The notes under the pieces were generated by a model. It saw only the letters and a list, made by a program, of their open reading frames with translations, was not told the DNA's origin and made no database searches. Of a DNA stretch of 64,000 nucleotides, positions 36,635 through 45,742 are shown one piece after another. Each line of letters begins with the position of its first letter. Within the stretch, counting starts at the first letter, position 1. The stretch is from the NCBI GenBank assembly GCA_903844845.1, contig CAIMVG010000009.1:62001-126000 (forward strand). Direction: 5' to 3'. A program made the position numbers and the translations under genes. This DNA is from an uncultured Dehalococcoidia bacterium (lineage in GTDB: Bacteria > Chloroflexota > Dehalococcoidia > Dehalococcoidales > UBA1222).

Positions 36635-37534
36635 ATGAAGCAAATGATATTTAGCCCAAAAACGCATAGTAGCAGGATGACTATCGTCTGTTTTGTTTCT
36701 GGTTCAGGGACAAATTACCAACGTATTGTTGAACGTGATCCAAATCACGAATATGTTGTATTCACTAACAGGCCAGGTTGTGAAGGGGCAGACAAGGCCA
36801 GATCAAATCACCATGTCATAATCGAACTAAGCCACATACCGTACCTTAAAGCTGCAAGAAATAGAGTTGGTTCCAGCAGCATACCCAGAAATTGTCCAGA
36901 GAGAGTACGGTATGAACAAGACGTCTGGAAACTCATAGAAGATAGGATCCAAAAAACACCTGACCTGATCTGCCTGGCAGGGTATGATCAGTGGTTGACT
37001 GATTGGACAGTAGAAAGATACTATCCAAAAATCTTGAATATTCATCCGGGGGATACCACAAAAGGTTACGCGGGTTTGTACTGGATACCCACTGCCAAAG
37101 CGATATTAATTGGAGATAATGAGTTAAGGTCAACAGTGTTTATTGTTGACAAGGGGGAAGACACGGGACCCGTGTTAGCTCAATCTAAAGCGCTCAGAAT
37201 CGACTCGACCCTCAATTTATTAGAATCAGAAGGAATAAAAGGGCAGATTGAAGGGATTCAAAAAGTAACATCTTTCGCGAAAGACCACAGTATCACCACC
37301 TATGAGGTTTTTGAAAAAGCAGCCGATGCGGAACAAAAAGAAGCCATTAAACAACTTTGCGAAAACCTCCAGAAAGCACTCAAGGTATCCGGAGACTGGC
37401 AGGTTTACCCATTTGCCGTACACGATCTCATAGCATCCGGGCGTACAGAGATATCTGATCGAATGATATTGATTGATGGAAAGCAAATGCCTGATCATGG
37501 GTATAGGGAAGACGAACAAACTCCACGAAAATAA
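36635..37534 (+). CDS. Formyltransferase-family protein (PurN-like)
   Basis: About 300 aa with a glycinamide ribonucleotide formyltransferase-like core: IVCFVSGSGTNYQRIVE at the start, then DLICLAGYDQWLTDW and ILNIHPGDTT, the region of the catalytic His-Asp. The frame is open from 36581, but no start has a good Shine-Dalgarno; ATG 36635 is chosen, with 36644 and 36677 as alternatives. Codon use (AGA, ATA) and AT content differ from the neighbours, suggesting transfer. The substrate may not be GAR, since the C-terminal 100 residues are unlike PurN. It faces a decayed relative at 37569-38158. Confidence 0.65.
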   Translation: MKQMIFSPKTHSSRMTIVCFVSGSGTNYQRIVERDPNHEYVVFTNRPGCEGADKARSNHHVIIELSHIPYLKAARNRVGSSSIPRNCPERVRYEQDVWKLIEDRIQKTPDLICLAGYDQWLTDWTVERYYPKILNIHPGDTTKGYAGLYWIPTAKAILIGDNELRSTVFIVDKGEDTGPVLAQSKALRIDSTLNLLESEGIKGQIEGIQKVTSFAKDHSITTYEVFEKAADAEQKEAIKQLCENLQKALKVSGDWQVYPFAVHDLIASGRTEISDRMILIDGKQMPDHGYREDEQTPRK

Positions 37535-37568
37535 GTAACATATTTTTTGAATTGATGCGCGTGGCACG

Positions 37569-38158
37569 TCAGCCAAATATTCCATCACATATTTCGCGAT
37601 ACCTCCCAAAGGGAAACAGCAATAACTCACAACCGGGACCGCGGTCCAACTCCGGGGTGATCAGATAAATCGTTACGCCGGTTTGTTTCAGCGGAATGCT
37701 GCCCGATAAGCTGCCAGATTACGTCCTGCCAAGTTCTGGTTGGACCCCCCGGTAGCGCCGGATGTAAACTGATCATCGTATAACGGTGGCGCATCTCAAG
37801 ACCAACAATCAGCATGTAACCTGCAAGCAGGCAAAATTCTGGGTCCAACCCATTAATCAGAGTCGTCACCTCCCGATCGTAAGCGACACGCCATGAAGGT
37901 AAGGCGTTCTCAGGAGAAGGCTCAGCATGCGAGCTCTCTTTGAAACGGGAATATGAAAAGCAAACAATATGCAGATCGTAAGCGTGAACCCGGTTAATAA
38001 AGACGTCGTTCTCGGGAGATTTGCCCTCGTCACGGCTGCAAAGGTACGAAGTTTATTTCAGCTTCTATTTCCCCGCTTTCGATAGCATTAACGACTGGGG
38101 TAAGCAGGTCTCGTGCTTCCTAATCCCGCCCGGTTTAAAACCATCCGATGCGGTACAT
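37569..38158 (-). pseudogene. Decayed PurN-like formyltransferase
   Basis: Reading the minus strand from ATG 38158 gives MYRIGWF, then a TAA at 38137-38135, a TAG soon after, AIESGEIEAEI, a frameshift near 38035, SRDEGKSPENDVFINRVHAY, then DPEFCLLAGYM and ISLHPALPGGP, a second frameshift near 37690, and GVTIYLITPELDRGPG. Together these follow the order of a complete PurN-like protein, including the LAGYM and HPALPG motifs, with two stops and two frameshifts. Only a fragment (37627-37869) survives as an uninterrupted frame. Confidence 0.75.
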
Positions 38159-38181
38159 CCTGATCAAGCTCCAGAACCGGG

Positions 38182-38871
38182 TTATTTATTCGTTTTTGGA
38201 TGCATGGATCCAGGGAATAACTTCTTTATTTTTTTCTTGCTGCGGCGGAGAAGGCTGCGCATGTATATTGCGGGGGTCGGCCGGAGGCCGTGTATCTCGG
38301 CCTTCGCCATGGCTTTAAGGAAGCTCTCAGGCCCCTCAAAATCCGGGAGAGTGATGTAGGCCCTTCCGACTTCGCCGGTCGAGTGCGAATCGCTGCCAGC
38401 GCCTTTGAGCAGTTTATACGATTCTGCAAACTTGCCGGGCAGGGCCAGGTTTTGAGCGGGGATCGTGCGTGCATTGAAGACTTCGACGATGTCGATGCTC
38501 CCCGCTATCCTATTCAGGGTATCAGCCTGGAGGGCCGAGGAACGGTAGTGGTCGAAAGGGTGTGGCACGCACACCAAACCACCCTGATCGCGGATACGTT
38601 TGATAGTTTCTTCAGGGGAGAGGCCATTCGGGATGGTTTCCTTGAGGAACAGCCCAATTATTTCCCCCTCGTCACTAGCTATTTCTTCACCAACGATAAC
38701 TTTGAACGGAGTTTTTTCATTTGAGAGTTTTATTGCGCCTTCAGCTGTCCCGTGGTCGGTAACCGCGATGGCCCCGAATCCCAGTTCTACGCAGCGCTGC
38801 ACGAGTTTTTCAAGAGTGATATCGGAATCTCCGGAATACCGGGTGTGGATGTGAAGGTCGATTTTAATCAA
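38182..38871 (-). CDS. PHP-domain metal-dependent phosphoesterase
   Basis: A 229-aa cytoplasmic protein of the PHP superfamily (related to histidinol phosphatase and the YciV nuclease). IDLHIHTRYSGDS holds the first metal ligands; IAVTDHGTAEGA the next; VCVPHPFD and GSDSHSTGEVG the later ones. The C-terminus is basic (RRSKKKIKKLF). Its substrate cannot be told; members act on nucleotides, 3'-5' bisphosphates or nucleic acid ends. The M24 peptidase gene lies 36 bp upstream in the same direction. Confidence 0.82.
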   Translation of the reverse strand: MIKIDLHIHTRYSGDSDITLEKLVQRCVELGFGAIAVTDHGTAEGAIKLSNEKTPFKVIVGEEIASDEGEIIGLFLKETIPNGLSPEETIKRIRDQGGLVCVPHPFDHYRSSALQADTLNRIAGSIDIVEVFNARTIPAQNLALPGKFAESYKLLKGAGSDSHSTGEVGRAYITLPDFEGPESFLKAMAKAEIHGLRPTPAIYMRSLLRRSKKKIKKLFPGSMHPKTNK

Positions 38872-38907
38872 TTTAATTCCGGAATCCTTTCATGTGAATC
38901 TGAAAAA

Positions 38908-39975
38908 CTACTTTTTAGAAGCCGAAAGCACGCGTATTTTACCATGTTCCATTACGACAGTATCTTCAATGCGCACTCCGCCCCAATCGGGAAGGTAGAT
39001 GCCGGGTTCGACGGTAAAAATCATCCCGTCCGCCAATATGTCTTTGGAAGTGACGCCGACATGCGGTTTTTCATGGATGACGAGTCCCACTCCATGGCCG
39101 AGGCCATGGCCGTAATAAGAGCCATATCCAGCCGCACTGATGATGTCCCTGGCGATGGCGTCAGCAGCGCTACCGGTCATGCCCGCAACGATTTGTTGTT
39201 CGGCGGATAATTGTGCCTTGAGTACGATATCATAAATATTCCGGAACCGGTTGTCTTCCTTGCCCAGACAGATGGTCCTTGTGAGGTCGCTCGCATAGCC
39301 TTCACATTTAGCGCCGATATCGATGACAATCGGTTCGCCTTCTTGAACAATATAATCGGAAGGTCTGTGATGTGGCAACGCGGCATTTTTGCCTGCCGCC
39401 ACGATGACCTCGAAGGGGACCGCTTCGCTTCCGTGCTCGCGCATGTGTTTTTCTATTTCCCAGGCCACCTGGAGTTCGGTCGCGCCGGGCCTGGCGTTTC
39501 CTCGGATGTATTCGATCGCCGCATCGCTCACTGCAACCGCCCTTTCGATGAGCGCGATTTCGGCCGGTTCTTTGATACAACGCAGGTCCTCGACTATGCC
39601 GGTTGAAGGTTTGAAACTGATTCCAACCGGGGAAAGTATCTCATTGAACTTACTGTACATTTCAAATGTGAGTTCACCGGCTTCGAAATAGATCTCTTTC
39701 AGACCGAGGCCGCCGATGAAATCAGGCAGCCATTTCGCAACCTCCCCCTTGGTTTCGAAAAGGGAAAAGTCCGGTGATTGTTGTTTCACCTGTTCGACAT
39801 ATCGGAAATCCGTGCCCAGAAGTTGCCTGTCGGCGGTAATGAGCAGGTACCCGGATGAACCGCTGAACCCTGAAAGGTAATAGCGGTTTTCAGCACGGGA
39901 TATCAGGATCGACGGGATGTTTTTTTCAGATAGAGTAGTCCTCAGAGCCTTGAGACGTTTCATGTTCATATTCAT
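38908..39975 (-). CDS. Xaa-Pro aminopeptidase-type M24 peptidase
   Basis: Cytoplasmic dinuclear metallopeptidase (about 355 aa), pita-bread fold. Metal ligands: Asp in VIDIGAKCEG, Asp in ASDLTRT, His in GHGLGHGVGLVIHE, Glu in VEPGIYL and Glu in VRIEDTVV. The N-terminal 120 residues form the creatinase-like domain. Three Met codons (39975, 39969, 39963) begin the frame; all overlap the xer gene, whose stop is at 39926. Known roles are removal of Xaa-Pro from peptides. Confidence 0.88.
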   Translation of the reverse strand: MNMNMKRLKALRTTLSEKNIPSILISRAENRYYLSGFSGSSGYLLITADRQLLGTDFRYVEQVKQQSPDFSLFETKGEVAKWLPDFIGGLGLKEIYFEAGELTFEMYSKFNEILSPVGISFKPSTGIVEDLRCIKEPAEIALIERAVAVSDAAIEYIRGNARPGATELQVAWEIEKHMREHGSEAVPFEVIVAAGKNAALPHHRPSDYIVQEGEPIVIDIGAKCEGYASDLTRTICLGKEDNRFRNIYDIVLKAQLSAEQQIVAGMTGSAADAIARDIISAAGYGSYYGHGLGHGVGLVIHEKPHVGVTSKDILADGMIFTVEPGIYLPDWGGVRIEDTVVMEHGKIRVLSASKK

Positions 39976-40918
39976 TTTGTTTATCCTTAACTCCCGCCAT
40001 CGGGTGAGAAGCCATATACACCCTGCGGGCCTGTTTCTGGGTGACGTGAGTATATATCTGTGTCGTTGCGAGGTTAGCGTGCCCCAGCAGGTCCTGCACT
40101 ACCCTCAGGTCGGCCCCGCCGTCCAGCAGGTGCGTGGCGAACGTATGGCGGAGCAGGTGCGGGTGGACGCCTTTCGCGATCCCTGCTGCGGCCGCATACC
40201 TTTCCAGCATTTCCTGTACCCATCGTTCGCTGATCCGGACGCCGTAGCGGTTAATAAAAACTGCACCGGTTTTGATCTTCCCGAGCATTTCCTGCCTGCC
40301 ACCCTTTAGATAATTGGAGATGGCCCGGGCAGCGGGCTGCCCTATTATGACCAACCTTTCCTTGTTGCCTTTTCCCAGAACGCGCAGCTGGCGTGATTCG
40401 AGGTCAAGCTGAATCAGGTCTAAGCCGGTGAGTTCACTCACACGGACCCCTGCCGCGTATATCAGTTCGATGATGGCGCGGTCTCGCTGGCCGTGAGGTT
40501 TGGAAATGTCGGGCTGGCTGATAAGCTTGAGGATCTCTTCAGACGTGAGGAATTCCGGAAGGCGCCGATCAAGCTTAGGGGATACGGTCAGTTCGGTCGG
40601 GTTGCGTTCGATGATATGTTCGCGCAGAAGGTAGCGATAGAATGAACGTATCGCTGACAATTTACGGGCGAGGCTTACTTTTGCTACATGCTGGTCCACG
40701 AGGTAGCCGAGATATTCTCGCATTATGCTTTTATCGACTGCCTCCAGAGAATCGATCCCGCGATGGTCGAGGAACTGAAAAAACCCCTTTTCGGTTCCAT
40801 GAAGCTTGTTCCCTATCAGGTCGCTACGGTAGTTGCGTACCGTGTAACGTGAAGCGTGCCTCTCGGCCTCGAGGTAGTCCGTGAAGCGGGCAATATAGCC
40901 GTTAACTTCGTCCTGCAT
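39926..40918 (-). CDS. xerC: Tyrosine recombinase XerC/XerD-like
   Basis: Site-specific recombinase (330 aa) that probably resolves chromosome dimers. An N-terminal SAM-like core-binding domain is followed by catalytic residues in order: Arg in AAGVRVSELTG, Lys in LGKGNKERL, HLLRHTFATH, GHANLATTQIYTHV with the nucleophilic Tyr. The tail after the Tyr is about 20 residues longer than usual and overlaps the M24 gene. Between topA and the peptidase; no transposon ends or phage genes are nearby, supporting a housekeeping role. XerC versus XerD is not resolved. Confidence 0.85.
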   Translation of the reverse strand: MQDEVNGYIARFTDYLEAERHASRYTVRNYRSDLIGNKLHGTEKGFFQFLDHRGIDSLEAVDKSIMREYLGYLVDQHVAKVSLARKLSAIRSFYRYLLREHIIERNPTELTVSPKLDRRLPEFLTSEEILKLISQPDISKPHGQRDRAIIELIYAAGVRVSELTGLDLIQLDLESRQLRVLGKGNKERLVIIGQPAARAISNYLKGGRQEMLGKIKTGAVFINRYGVRISERWVQEMLERYAAAAGIAKGVHPHLLRHTFATHLLDGGADLRVVQDLLGHANLATTQIYTHVTQKQARRVYMASHPMAGVKDKQNEYEHETSQGSEDYSI

Positions 40919-40924
40919 CCAATC

Positions 40925-43177
40925 TCATTCAGCTTTCTTGGTGGTGTATTTACAACTCGTACAACGGGCTGACTTGTCGGGGCCTTCGACCAGCAGTTTC
41001 CCGCATTCCGGGCATGGCTCTTTAAGCGGCATGGAGTTAACGGCGAATTTATGTTTGGGATAGGCGCTGCATCCGTAAAAGATCTTCCCTCGCTTAGTGA
41101 AACGGCCCACCATTTCGCCTTTTTCCGGGCAATCGGGGCAGGGTACCCCTGTCTTGATGCGGAAATTAGTGTGGTATTTGCATTCCGGATAATTGGAACA
41201 GGCGATGAATTTGCCGAATCGCCCGAGTTTAATGACCAGAGGTTTAGCGCAATCCGGGCAGAACTCCCCGGTCGGCTCGTCCACCCGCTTTACTTTTTCA
41301 ATCACCTCGTTCGCCTTGGCCAGGTCCTGTTCCAGCGGCTTGTAGAAGCCTTTGACAACGTCCACCCAGTTGAGTTCGTCGTTGGCTACCTTATCCAGTT
41401 CGTCTTCCATGCTTGCGGTGTATTCGACGTTGATGATGTTCCCGAAGTATTCCACGAGCATGTCGGTTACCGTGAAACCGAGTTCGGTGGGCTGGAAAGC
41501 CCCGCCGGTTTTACTTACATATTCCCGACCCTGGATGGTCGCCATGATGGGGGCGTAGGTGGAAGGCCTTCCGATGCCGTTTTGTTCAAGCATCTTTATC
41601 AACGTTGCTTCGGTGAATCGTGGAGGGGGTTTGGTGAAATTCTGGTCGGCGTCCAGCTTGACCAGGTTAAGGGCATCTCCTTTTTCGAGCTTGGGCAGGG
41701 CCGACATCTTTTCTTCGGCGTCTTCTTCATCCTTTTGCTCGGCATAGAGGGTCATGAATCCCTGGAAGACGTTTACCGAGGTCGTCGTACGAAGAAGGTA
41801 GTTGGTCCGGGCTGCCTTGCTTTTCGCTTCTACGTCGAGGGTGGTGTTATCGAATACGGCTTCAGCCATCTGGCTCGCGACCATGCGCTGCCAGATGAGC
41901 TGGTAAAGCCGGTTCTGGTCGAGGCTGAGGTAAGATTTTATCGCCTGCGGTTCGCGCATGATGCGAGTGGGCCGTATAGCTTCATGGGCTTCCTGGGCGC
42001 CTTTCACCTTGCCTGCGAAGGTGCGGGCGTGTTCGGGCAGAAATTCAGGGCCGTACTTGGTTGTGATGAATCCTCGCGATTCAGCGATGGCCTCCTGGGC
42101 TACGTGAGTGGAGTCCGTGCGCATGTAGGTAATGAGGCCGACGCTTTCCTCAGCGCCAATGGGCAGGCCTTCGTAAAGCTGCTGGGCCAGTGCCATAGTT
42201 TTTTTGGCTGTAAAACGGAACCTGCGCGAAGCCTCCTGCTGCATCGTGCTGGTGATGAAGGGAGGGGCGGGGGTGCGCTTCGCCTGTCTGGTCGCGATTT
42301 TGAGGACTGAGTATTCGGCCTTTTCCAGTTCGCCTTTGATGTCCGCAGCCGTTTTCTCATCGTTTACTGGCAATTTTTTGCCATCGGCAAGCCCTACCAG
42401 GAGTGCCCGAAACTCTGGTTTGGCGGTTGCCTTCTTTAAGAGCCTCGCAGAGATGGTCCAATATTCTACCGGAACGAACTTCTGTATCTCGCGTTCGCGG
42501 TCGACAACTATTTTGACGGCAACCGATTGAACGCGTCCGGCTGACAGGCCCCTGCGTATTTTGCTCCAGAGGAGTGGGGACAGCTTGTAGCCCACGAGCC
42601 TGTCAAGTATGCGGCGCGCCTGCTGGGCGTCAACCAGGTTCATGTCCACATCGCGGGGGTGTTTGAAAGCCTCGTTTATCGCTTCGGAGGTGATTTCGTG
42701 AAAGAATACACGGCGGTAAGGTGTATCCCCGACATGCGTCGCCTGTTCCAGGTGCCAGGCTATGGCTTCCCCTTCGCGGTCAGGGTCTGTTGCCAGAAAC
42801 ACGGTCGAGGCGCCTTTAACAGCTTCCTTGAGCTCCTTGACGGTCTTGGCTTTTTCGCGAGAAACGACATATTTAGGCTCAAAGTTATTTTCGACATCGA
42901 CGCCGATGCGGCTCTTGGGCAGATCTCGTATATGTCCCAGAGAGGCCTTGATGACGTAACTTTTCCCCAGCATGCGTGTCAAAGTCTTCGCCTTAGCCGG
43001 AGATTCGACTATGACCAAGCTGTAACGTGAGCCGCGTTTGCGTTCGCCGTCCCCGGAATTTTTTGTCGAGGTTTTAGCTTTGGTTGTCGTCGCTTTGACG
43101 GCTTTTTTAACCAGCTTGCGGGTTGCCGTTTTGGCCTTAGCCGGTGATTTCACTTTTTCGAGATCTGTTTTCGCCAT
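40925..43177 (-). CDS. topA: DNA topoisomerase I
   Basis: Type IA topoisomerase (750 aa) that relaxes negative supercoils. The TOPRIM domain begins LVIVESPAKAKTL; the active-site Tyr is in ITYMRTDST near residue 350. Three C-terminal zinc ribbons follow: CPDC...CSNYPECKYH, CPDC...CSAYPKHKF (last Cys replaced) and CPECGK...CTSCKY. An extra 50-residue tail rich in Lys, Ala and Thr precedes the TOPRIM domain. The next gene, xerC, begins 6 bp after the stop. Confidence 0.95.
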   Translation of the reverse strand: MAKTDLEKVKSPAKAKTATRKLVKKAVKATTTKAKTSTKNSGDGERKRGSRYSLVIVESPAKAKTLTRMLGKSYVIKASLGHIRDLPKSRIGVDVENNFEPKYVVSREKAKTVKELKEAVKGASTVFLATDPDREGEAIAWHLEQATHVGDTPYRRVFFHEITSEAINEAFKHPRDVDMNLVDAQQARRILDRLVGYKLSPLLWSKIRRGLSAGRVQSVAVKIVVDREREIQKFVPVEYWTISARLLKKATAKPEFRALLVGLADGKKLPVNDEKTAADIKGELEKAEYSVLKIATRQAKRTPAPPFITSTMQQEASRRFRFTAKKTMALAQQLYEGLPIGAEESVGLITYMRTDSTHVAQEAIAESRGFITTKYGPEFLPEHARTFAGKVKGAQEAHEAIRPTRIMREPQAIKSYLSLDQNRLYQLIWQRMVASQMAEAVFDNTTLDVEAKSKAARTNYLLRTTTSVNVFQGFMTLYAEQKDEEDAEEKMSALPKLEKGDALNLVKLDADQNFTKPPPRFTEATLIKMLEQNGIGRPSTYAPIMATIQGREYVSKTGGAFQPTELGFTVTDMLVEYFGNIINVEYTASMEDELDKVANDELNWVDVVKGFYKPLEQDLAKANEVIEKVKRVDEPTGEFCPDCAKPLVIKLGRFGKFIACSNYPECKYHTNFRIKTGVPCPDCPEKGEMVGRFTKRGKIFYGCSAYPKHKFAVNSMPLKEPCPECGKLLVEGPDKSARCTSCKYTTKKAE

Positions 43178-43191
43178 AAATTACTCTCTTC

Positions 43192-44313
43192 CTAGTCTAT
43201 CGCAAGCGCGTAGTTTTCGTCTGATTCCCTTGCCAGTGCAAAAAGCATGGGACCCACCTGTTTGACCATGCCCTTGAGTTCCATTATAGCCAATGTGCCG
43301 CTTACTGTGTGAACCGGCAGGCTGCATGAGCGGCAGAGTTCGTCAATGTGCAGGGGTTCAGCCCCCAGATGTTCCAGCAGAACTCCCTCGGTGCGTGTAG
43401 AAGGAATCACTTCCTTCATTTCTGTCTGGCGAGCTACCGCCGTAAGGTTAAGTTCTTCAAGTATATCACCAGGGCGGGTCACACACTTGGCCCCTTCCTG
43501 GATGAGCTTGTTCGTGCCCTTGCTTGCACGGGAAAGTATGCTTCCCGGGACGGCGAACACCTCCCTGTTCTGCTCGACCGCGAATTGGGCGGTTATAAGT
43601 GCCCCGCTGGTTTCGGCCGCTTCAACGACCAGCACTCCCAGACACAGCCCCGACAGTATGCGGTTGCGGCGGGGGAAATTCTCGGGGCGGGGGCGTGTTC
43701 CGGGCGGGTACTCGCTGATAAGCGCGCCGTGTTCGATGACCCGTCTCGAAAGCATCGTGTTCTCGGCGGGATAGATGGAATCGAGGCCCCCGCCGACAAC
43801 AGCCAGGGTGCGCCCGCCCGAGGTAATAGCCGCCTCGTGGGCGATGGCGTCGATGCCTTTGGCGAGCCCGCTGACGACCGTTATCTGGCTTTTGGCCAAT
43901 CCCGATGCCATTTCGTCCGCCACCTGCCGGCCGTAAATCGTCGGCTGGCGAGTTCCCACTACTGCTACGCACCATTCGTCTTCAGGCTTTATTTCGCCTT
44001 TGACGAACAGAAGGGCAGGGCGGTCGTATATCTCTTTGAGCCTGGCGGGAAATGCGTCGTCGTGCCAGGTCAGGAGGCGAATGTTGAGCCTCTCCAGTTT
44101 ATCTGTTTCTGCTTCGAGGTTGATTTTCGGGCGGGTTTCGAGGATGTTGCGGTAGAGCGTGTCTTCTATGCCGACGTGCTTAAGCTCTGAGGGACCGGCC
44201 TGCCATGCCTCCTCGAGGGTTTTGAAAGCAGCCTCAAGCTGTCCGAATCGTACCGGGCCGATCCCGGGAATCAGACTGAACCCAAGCCAGTATTTGAGTT
44301 GGCGGTTTTCCAC
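43192..44313 (-). CDS. dprA: DNA processing protein DprA
   Basis: Single-stranded-DNA-binding protein (373 aa) that loads RecA on incoming DNA during transformation. The extended Rossmann fold carries VVGTRQPTIYGRQ, VVSGLAKGIDAIAHEAA and VVGGGLDSIYP, then EYPPGTRPRPENFPRRNRI and AVPGSILSRASKGTNKLI. An N-terminal helix-hairpin-helix region and a C-terminal winged helix (about 300-360) are present. It is followed by topA after 14 bp, a common pairing. Confidence 0.93.
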   Translation of the reverse strand: MENRQLKYWLGFSLIPGIGPVRFGQLEAAFKTLEEAWQAGPSELKHVGIEDTLYRNILETRPKINLEAETDKLERLNIRLLTWHDDAFPARLKEIYDRPALLFVKGEIKPEDEWCVAVVGTRQPTIYGRQVADEMASGLAKSQITVVSGLAKGIDAIAHEAAITSGGRTLAVVGGGLDSIYPAENTMLSRRVIEHGALISEYPPGTRPRPENFPRRNRILSGLCLGVLVVEAAETSGALITAQFAVEQNREVFAVPGSILSRASKGTNKLIQEGAKCVTRPGDILEELNLTAVARQTEMKEVIPSTRTEGVLLEHLGAEPLHIDELCRSCSLPVHTVSGTLAIMELKGMVKQVGPMLFALARESDENYALAID

Positions 44314-44374
44314 TGGATTGGTATTCTAACACGGGGTCGGGATATCGGCAATTTAGCCCTGATCGATTTCTGCC

Positions 44375-44415
44375 GAAGCGACATCGGCCAATATCGTTCC
44401 GACACTATAAAAAGG
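44375..44415 (+). repeat. Dispersed 41-bp repeat, copy B
   Basis: Matches 5073-5113 at 37 of 41 positions, same orientation. Here it lies between dprA and the GGR gene and includes a TATAAAA stretch. Confidence 0.65.
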
Positions 44416-44536
44416 AATAGGATATGATATTACCGGATGCAATAGGATGACATAATATTAACTGCTCCCTGGAAAATCTCGGGAACATGACCGCTGTGAT
44501 ATAATTTTTTTCGACAGATATACGGGAGTGTTACGA

Positions 44537-45742
44537 TTGCACCGATATGATTTCCTGGTAGTGGGGGGAGGCCCGATAGGGTGCCGCGTTGCCTATAAAC
44601 TCGCCGCCGCCGGGCACCAGGTGGCTGTGCTCGAAAAGAACTCATCCGTAGGAGGACCGGTCTGCTGCACCGGGATAGTCAGCAGGGAATGTATCTCCCG
44701 CTTCGGCATACCCCCGGGTTTGATTTTGAAAGAGTTCAGAAGCGCAATATTTTACCCGCCTTCTGCGGAATCTCTCAGGGTCGAACGCCCGGACATGCAG
44801 GCTGCCGTCCTCGACCGGGGCGGGTACAACGCATTCATGGCACGCGAAGCCCAGGACCAGGGCGCCGATTACTTCATGGCCCACCGCGTCACATCCGTTC
44901 AGGCCGAACCCGACCGCGTGGTGGTGACAACCGAAAACAGGGGGACCTCACTCATTTTTGAAGCCCGTGCGGCTGTATTGGCCACCGGATTTTCTTCCAG
45001 GCTGCCTGAACAAGCCGGCTTCGGAAGGCCCAAGCGCCGCGCCGTCGGTGCGCAGGTGGAAGTACGAGCCCTTACAATCGAAGAGGTGGAGGTTTATCTC
45101 GGCAACGACATAGCGCCGGGGTTTTTCGGGTGGGCGGTGCCTACGGGCAACTCAAACGCTCTCGTGGGCCTTCTGACCGAACATGAGGCCGACAAGCACC
45201 TGGCAAAACTGGTCTCTGTTCTCGAAAGCCGCGGCAAGATTTCGTGTTTAGCCGGAAAGCCCTCTTACCGCGGCGTTACCCTATCGGCCCCGAAAAAAAC
45301 TTATTATGCACGAATCATACTTGCGGGCGACGCCGCAGGGCAGGTAAAACCGCTTACGGGCGGGGGCATATATTTCGGCCTCCTCTGCGCGGATATGGCA
45401 GCATCCGTTTTGCACGCTGCTATGGGTGCATCCGATTTCTCCTCAGCGTACCTGAGTTCATACCAGAAAGAATGGAAGAAGGTGCTGGGGGGTGAACTCT
45501 GTTTGGGTGCCTGGGCCTCGCGCCTTTACGGCAGGCTTGGAGACCGCTCAATCGACCGGGCGGCCGACGCGGCTCGAAAAAGAGGCATGGCAGACAGGCT
45601 CTCCGTATCGAGCGGGATTGGCTTCGACTGGCACGGAAGTGCTATTCTTCAGATAGTAAGAGAGTTACTTCGGCGGCGCTACAAGCCGTTAAACAAGGTG
45701 CCCTCTGATAATTCGGAAGAGGTGGAATCCAATGGCAGATGA
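44537..45742 (+). CDS. Geranylgeranyl reductase-family FAD-dependent oxidoreductase
   Basis: About 401 aa, flavoprotein of the GGR group, whose members hydrogenate prenyl chains of lipids, chlorophyll or quinones. FAD-binding: YDFLVVGGGPIGCRVAYKLA at the N-terminus; PVCCTGIVS is the Cys-containing loop typical of the family; ILAGDAAGQVKPLTGGGIYF is the second FAD motif. The TTG at 44537 is preferred because GGGAG lies 8 nt upstream; a GTG at 44528 is in frame. It overlaps the GreA fusion gene by 11 bp. Substrate not determinable here. Confidence 0.82.
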   Translation: MHRYDFLVVGGGPIGCRVAYKLAAAGHQVAVLEKNSSVGGPVCCTGIVSRECISRFGIPPGLILKEFRSAIFYPPSAESLRVERPDMQAAVLDRGGYNAFMAREAQDQGADYFMAHRVTSVQAEPDRVVVTTENRGTSLIFEARAAVLATGFSSRLPEQAGFGRPKRRAVGAQVEVRALTIEEVEVYLGNDIAPGFFGWAVPTGNSNALVGLLTEHEADKHLAKLVSVLESRGKISCLAGKPSYRGVTLSAPKKTYYARIILAGDAAGQVKPLTGGGIYFGLLCADMAASVLHAAMGASDFSSAYLSSYQKEWKKVLGGELCLGAWASRLYGRLGDRSIDRAADAARKRGMADRLSVSSGIGFDWHGSAILQIVRELLRRRYKPLNKVPSDNSEEVESNGR

